A stretch of DNA of 64,000 bases from Streptomyces sp. RPA4-2 (GTDB taxonomy: Bacteria > Actinomycetota > Actinomycetes > Streptomycetales > Streptomycetaceae). The DNA is taken from assembly GCF_012273515.2 (NCBI RefSeq), contig NZ_CP050975.2, positions 2,294,001-2,358,000 on the forward strand, given 5' to 3'. Below the pieces are notes generated by a model. It was not told where the DNA came from and made no database searches. It worked only from the letters and a program-made list of their open reading frames with translations. Shown here in pieces: positions 62,004 to 64,000 of this stretch; the stretch's first letter is position 1; the number at the start of each line of letters is the position of its first letter. A program made the translations under genes and the position numbers.

Positions 62004-62741
62004 TTACGCGACTGGCACGCCGTCCGCGTCCGGGCCGGGCCGGCCGTACCCCCGCAGCCGCTCCCCCGCCTCCCCCAGCTGTTCCCGGGACAGCAGCGCG
62101 GGCGACAGTCCCGGTACGGACGATGCCAGGAGCCACACGCGGGACATCCACTCCAGCTGGGCGGTGCGGTCGTACGCCTGGTCCAGGGAGTCTCCGTACG
62201 CGACGGTGCCGTGGTTCTGGAGGAGGCAGGCCGTGCGCCGGGTCAGCGCCTGAAGCATGTTCTCGGCCAACTCGGGGGTTCCATACGTCGCATAAGGGGC
62301 AACCCGGACGGGTCCGCCGAGGGCGCCCGCCATGTAGTGGATCAGCGGAAGCTCGGTCACGAGCGTGGACACCGCCGTCGCGTGCGCGGCGTGGGTGTGG
62401 ACGACGGCGCGCGCGTCGGTGGCGCGGTAGACCGCCAGATGCATCGGCAGTTCGCTGGTGGGACGGAGGGCGCCGAGGGTCTGCCGGCCGTCGAGGCCGA
62501 CCCCGACGGCGTCGCCGGGCGTGAGCCGGTCGTAGGGCACTCCGGTCGGCGTGACCAGGACCGTGTCGCCGACCCGTACGGAGACGTTGCCCGAGGTTCC
62601 GACGACCAGCCCGTCGGCCACCGTCCGGCGGGCCGTCGCGACGAGTTCGCCCCACGCGTCCGCCACCTTCCGCGCATGCGCACCGCCTGCGCCGCCCCCC
62701 ACGTCCCGCCCGACCCGCGCGTCCCGCCGCTGCTCCGCCAT
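62004..62741 (-). CDS. Class II aldolase/adducin family protein
   Basis: A 245-residue protein of the L-fuculose-phosphate aldolase family. SGNVSVR near residue 50 is the phosphate-binding motif. Zinc ligands are in VVHTHAAHATAVS (H-x-H) and LLQNHGTVAYGDSLDQAYDR (His). The catalytic Glu is in PTSELPMHLAVY. It should cleave or form a sugar phosphate or a related hydroxy acid. ATG 62741 has AGGA 8 bp upstream. No sugar-pathway genes are next to it. Confidence 0.9.
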   Translation of the reverse strand: MAEQRRDARVGRDVGGGAGGAHARKVADAWGELVATARRTVADGLVVGTSGNVSVRVGDTVLVTPTGVPYDRLTPGDAVGVGLDGRQTLGALRPTSELPMHLAVYRATDARAVVHTHAAHATAVSTLVTELPLIHYMAGALGGPVRVAPYATYGTPELAENMLQALTRRTACLLQNHGTVAYGDSLDQAYDRTAQLEWMSRVWLLASSVPGLSPALLSREQLGEAGERLRGYGRPGPDADGVPVA

Positions 62742-62937
62742 GCCCGCGATCCTGTCAGGACGGACGTCAACCGGGTGGCCGCGAGGGCACTTTAGGGCGG
62801 AAGGCGTACGTCCGTAAGGGTGCATATGTGGACACATCACCTCTTCAAGGCTATTGGCCGGTGATCGACGTGTATTGAATGATCTTCCACTAACCTCTGG
62901 GGGATTTGCCGTGCACGACGCCATTCCGGGGGGAAAC

Positions 62938-63699
62938 ATGGCCCGTGGTCACCAGCCGTTCCGTCGCCACGCCCGCCCCCTCGCCCGCGCCCTCGCGGCG
63001 AGCGCCGCCATGGCAGCGCTCGCCGTCACCGGAACCGCGCTCACCGGCGGGCCGGCCGCCGCGGCCGGTGCGCCCAGGGGCCATGACGTCTCCTCGCACC
63101 AGAAGTACGTCGACTGGCAGCGGGCGAGGGCGAAGGGCGCCCGGTTCGTCTATGTGAAGGCCACCGAGTCCCACACCTACCGCAACCCCTATTTCGACCA
63201 GCAGTACAACGGGGCGTACGACGCGGGAATCCTCCGCGGCGCCTACCACTTCGCGGTGCCGGACAAGTCGTCCGGTGCCACCCAGGCCGAGTACTTCGTG
63301 CGCAACGGGGGCGCCTGGCAGGCCGACGGACGGACGCTGCCGCCCGCGCTCGACATCGAGTACAACCCGTACAGCAAGCACAAGTGTTACGGCATGACCA
63401 AGGCCGGGCTCGTGAGCTGGATCCAGGACTTCAGCGACGAGCTCGAACGGGAGACGGGCCGCCGCCCGGTGATCTACACGACCGCCCACTGGTGGAACAC
63501 CTGCACCGGGGACAGCCACGCCTTCGCCGCGGACCACCCCCTCTGGCTGGCCCGCTACGACAGCGCGGACATCGGCGCACTGCCGGGCGGCTGGTCGGCC
63601 TGGACGTTCTGGCAGTACGACAACAAGGGGACCCTGCCGGGTGACCAGAATCTCTTCAACGGATCCACGGCACGGCTGAAGAGGCTCGCGAAGGGCTAG
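62938..63699 (+). CDS. Secreted GH25 lysozyme
   Basis: A 253-residue secreted muramidase. The signal peptide is at residues 1-42 (RRHARPLARALAASAAMAAL ... PAAAA). The GH25 domain begins GHDVSSHQKYVDWQRA, has KATESHTYRNPYF, and carries the catalytic pair D139/E141 in LDIEYNPYS. WTFWQYDNKGTLPG follows near the end. It should cut peptidoglycan between MurNAc and GlcNAc. ATG 62938 has GGGGGG 4-6 bp upstream; GTG 62911 is a weaker alternative. A strong hairpin follows. Confidence 0.94.
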   Translation: MARGHQPFRRHARPLARALAASAAMAALAVTGTALTGGPAAAAGAPRGHDVSSHQKYVDWQRARAKGARFVYVKATESHTYRNPYFDQQYNGAYDAGILRGAYHFAVPDKSSGATQAEYFVRNGGAWQADGRTLPPALDIEYNPYSKHKCYGMTKAGLVSWIQDFSDELERETGRRPVIYTTAHWWNTCTGDSHAFAADHPLWLARYDSADIGALPGGWSAWTFWQYDNKGTLPGDQNLFNGSTARLKRLAKG

Positions 63700-63723
63700 C
63701 GGAGCCCGATATTCCGCCTTCGT

Positions 63724-63788
63724 TCGAACCACGGGTCATCCCTCCGGCATCCACACCGGTGCAAGCGGAGGGGTGATCCGTGGTTCGA
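63724..63788 (+). terminator. Terminator hairpin between the lysozyme and phosphate transporter genes
   Basis: A 23-bp stem (63724-63746 with 63766-63788) contains two G-U pairs and otherwise pairs fully, with a 19-nt loop. It starts 25 bp after the lysozyme stop codon. Confidence 0.8.
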
Positions 63789-63809
63789 TACACCCCTAAG
63801 CCTGCCTCA

Positions 63810-63831
63810 GTTCATCTTCCGTTCACTCAGG
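63810..63831 (+). promoter_or_regulatory. PHO box (PhoP binding site) upstream of the phosphate transporter gene
   Basis: Two 11-bp direct repeat units, GTTCATCTTCC (63810-63820) and GTTCACTCAGG (63821-63831), match the Streptomyces PHO-box pattern (GTTCACCC-type units of 11 bp). A third, weak unit may follow. The site ends 47 bp before the ATG of a phosphate transporter, where activation by the phosphate-starvation regulator PhoP would be expected. Confidence 0.8.
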
Positions 63832-63878
63832 TTGCCTACGGTCCACGTGCCACTGACGTCAAACAGAAGCCTGGGTAA

Positions 63879-64000
63879 ATGGAACACATCACGCTCCTCC
63901 TCGGAATCGTGATCGTCACCGCTCTCGTGTTCGATTTCACGAACGGTTTCCACGACACTGCCAACGCGATGGCGACGACCATCTCGACCGGCGCTCTGAA
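63879..64000 (+). CDS. pitH2: Inorganic phosphate transporter, PiT family (5' end only)
   Basis: The first 40 residues, cut off by the window end. A first membrane helix (LLLGIVIVTALVFDF) leads into the PiT signature GFHDTANAMATTISTGAL, which in this family forms the phosphate/sodium or proton path. The symbol pitH2 is given from remembered synteny with gbn and from the PHO box; pitH1 of S. coelicolor is elsewhere. The box at 63810-63831 suggests induction by phosphate limitation through PhoP. Confidence 0.85.
   Translation, partial: MEHITLLLGIVIVTALVFDFTNGFHDTANAMATTISTGAL

Overview
The window is 64 kb of very GC-rich actinobacterial chromosome and reads as core Streptomyces sequence. Supporting signs are chaplin genes, a streptophobe-family protein, a Gbn-like nucleoid protein, frequent GTG starts with ATGA/GTGA overlaps, purine-rich ribosome binding sites and near absence of TTA codons. 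From memory, the gene order follows the Streptomyces coelicolor stretch from chpE (SCO1800) through fabI/fabG, tyrS and moaA to gbn (SCO1839) and pitH2 (SCO1845). I could not run a comparison.

Layout. 0-5.3 kb: end of a PEBP-family gene, an HNH protein, an SPFH/NfeD membrane pair, an ABC ATPase, a probably frameshifted conserved gene, and two tandem cysteine-free chaplins. 5.4-10.3 kb: a two-component system, an SDR coupled to a QueA-family gene, and a secreted transglycosylase. 10.3-20.1 kb: an FHA-ABC exporter, streptophobe protein, SerB, a SixA-like phosphatase, and a CynX/NimT transporter with a 38-residue companion peptide and a divergent GntR regulator. 20.3-28.9 kb: fabG-fabI, tldD-tldE, tyrS, small membrane proteins, a 6C small RNA and moaA. 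29-39.3 kb: a DUF485/symporter operon, a secreted subtilisin, a family III CoA-transferase, CopD, an alcohol dehydrogenase, a coupled sterol-desaturase-like/lysoplasmalogenase pair, and a VIT1-like protein.

39.3-44.2 kb is a catabolic-looking operon: an acetoacetate-decarboxylase-like enzyme, an SDR and two ACMSD-like amidohydrolases. It is divergent from a TetR regulator, with a perfect 19-bp palindrome between them. 44.3-49.4 kb: a DEDDh exonuclease with a BRCT domain, a small zinc protein, SURF1, a GH15 enzyme and another SDR. 49.7-53 kb: an Asp23/AmaP envelope-stress locus of five tightly coupled genes plus one divergent gene. 53-64 kb: an enoyl-CoA hydratase, the Gbn nucleoid protein with a GATC-rich upstream region, an ABC-F ATPase, a PQQ-like protein, a zinc metallopeptidase, a VOC protein, a 181-bp hairpin element, a TTA-containing gene, a secreted hydrolase, a class II aldolase, a GH25 lysozyme and the start of a PiT phosphate transporter behind a PHO box.

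No tRNA, rRNA, CRISPR array, prophage or transposase was seen. The most interesting items are six GATC sites in 68 bp upstream of gbn, the Asp23 locus apparently built from one recurring fold, the TetR/decarboxylase operon with its operator, the coupled ether-lipid-type gene pair, and a probable one-base frameshift that makes one gene run antisense through a whole chaplin gene.
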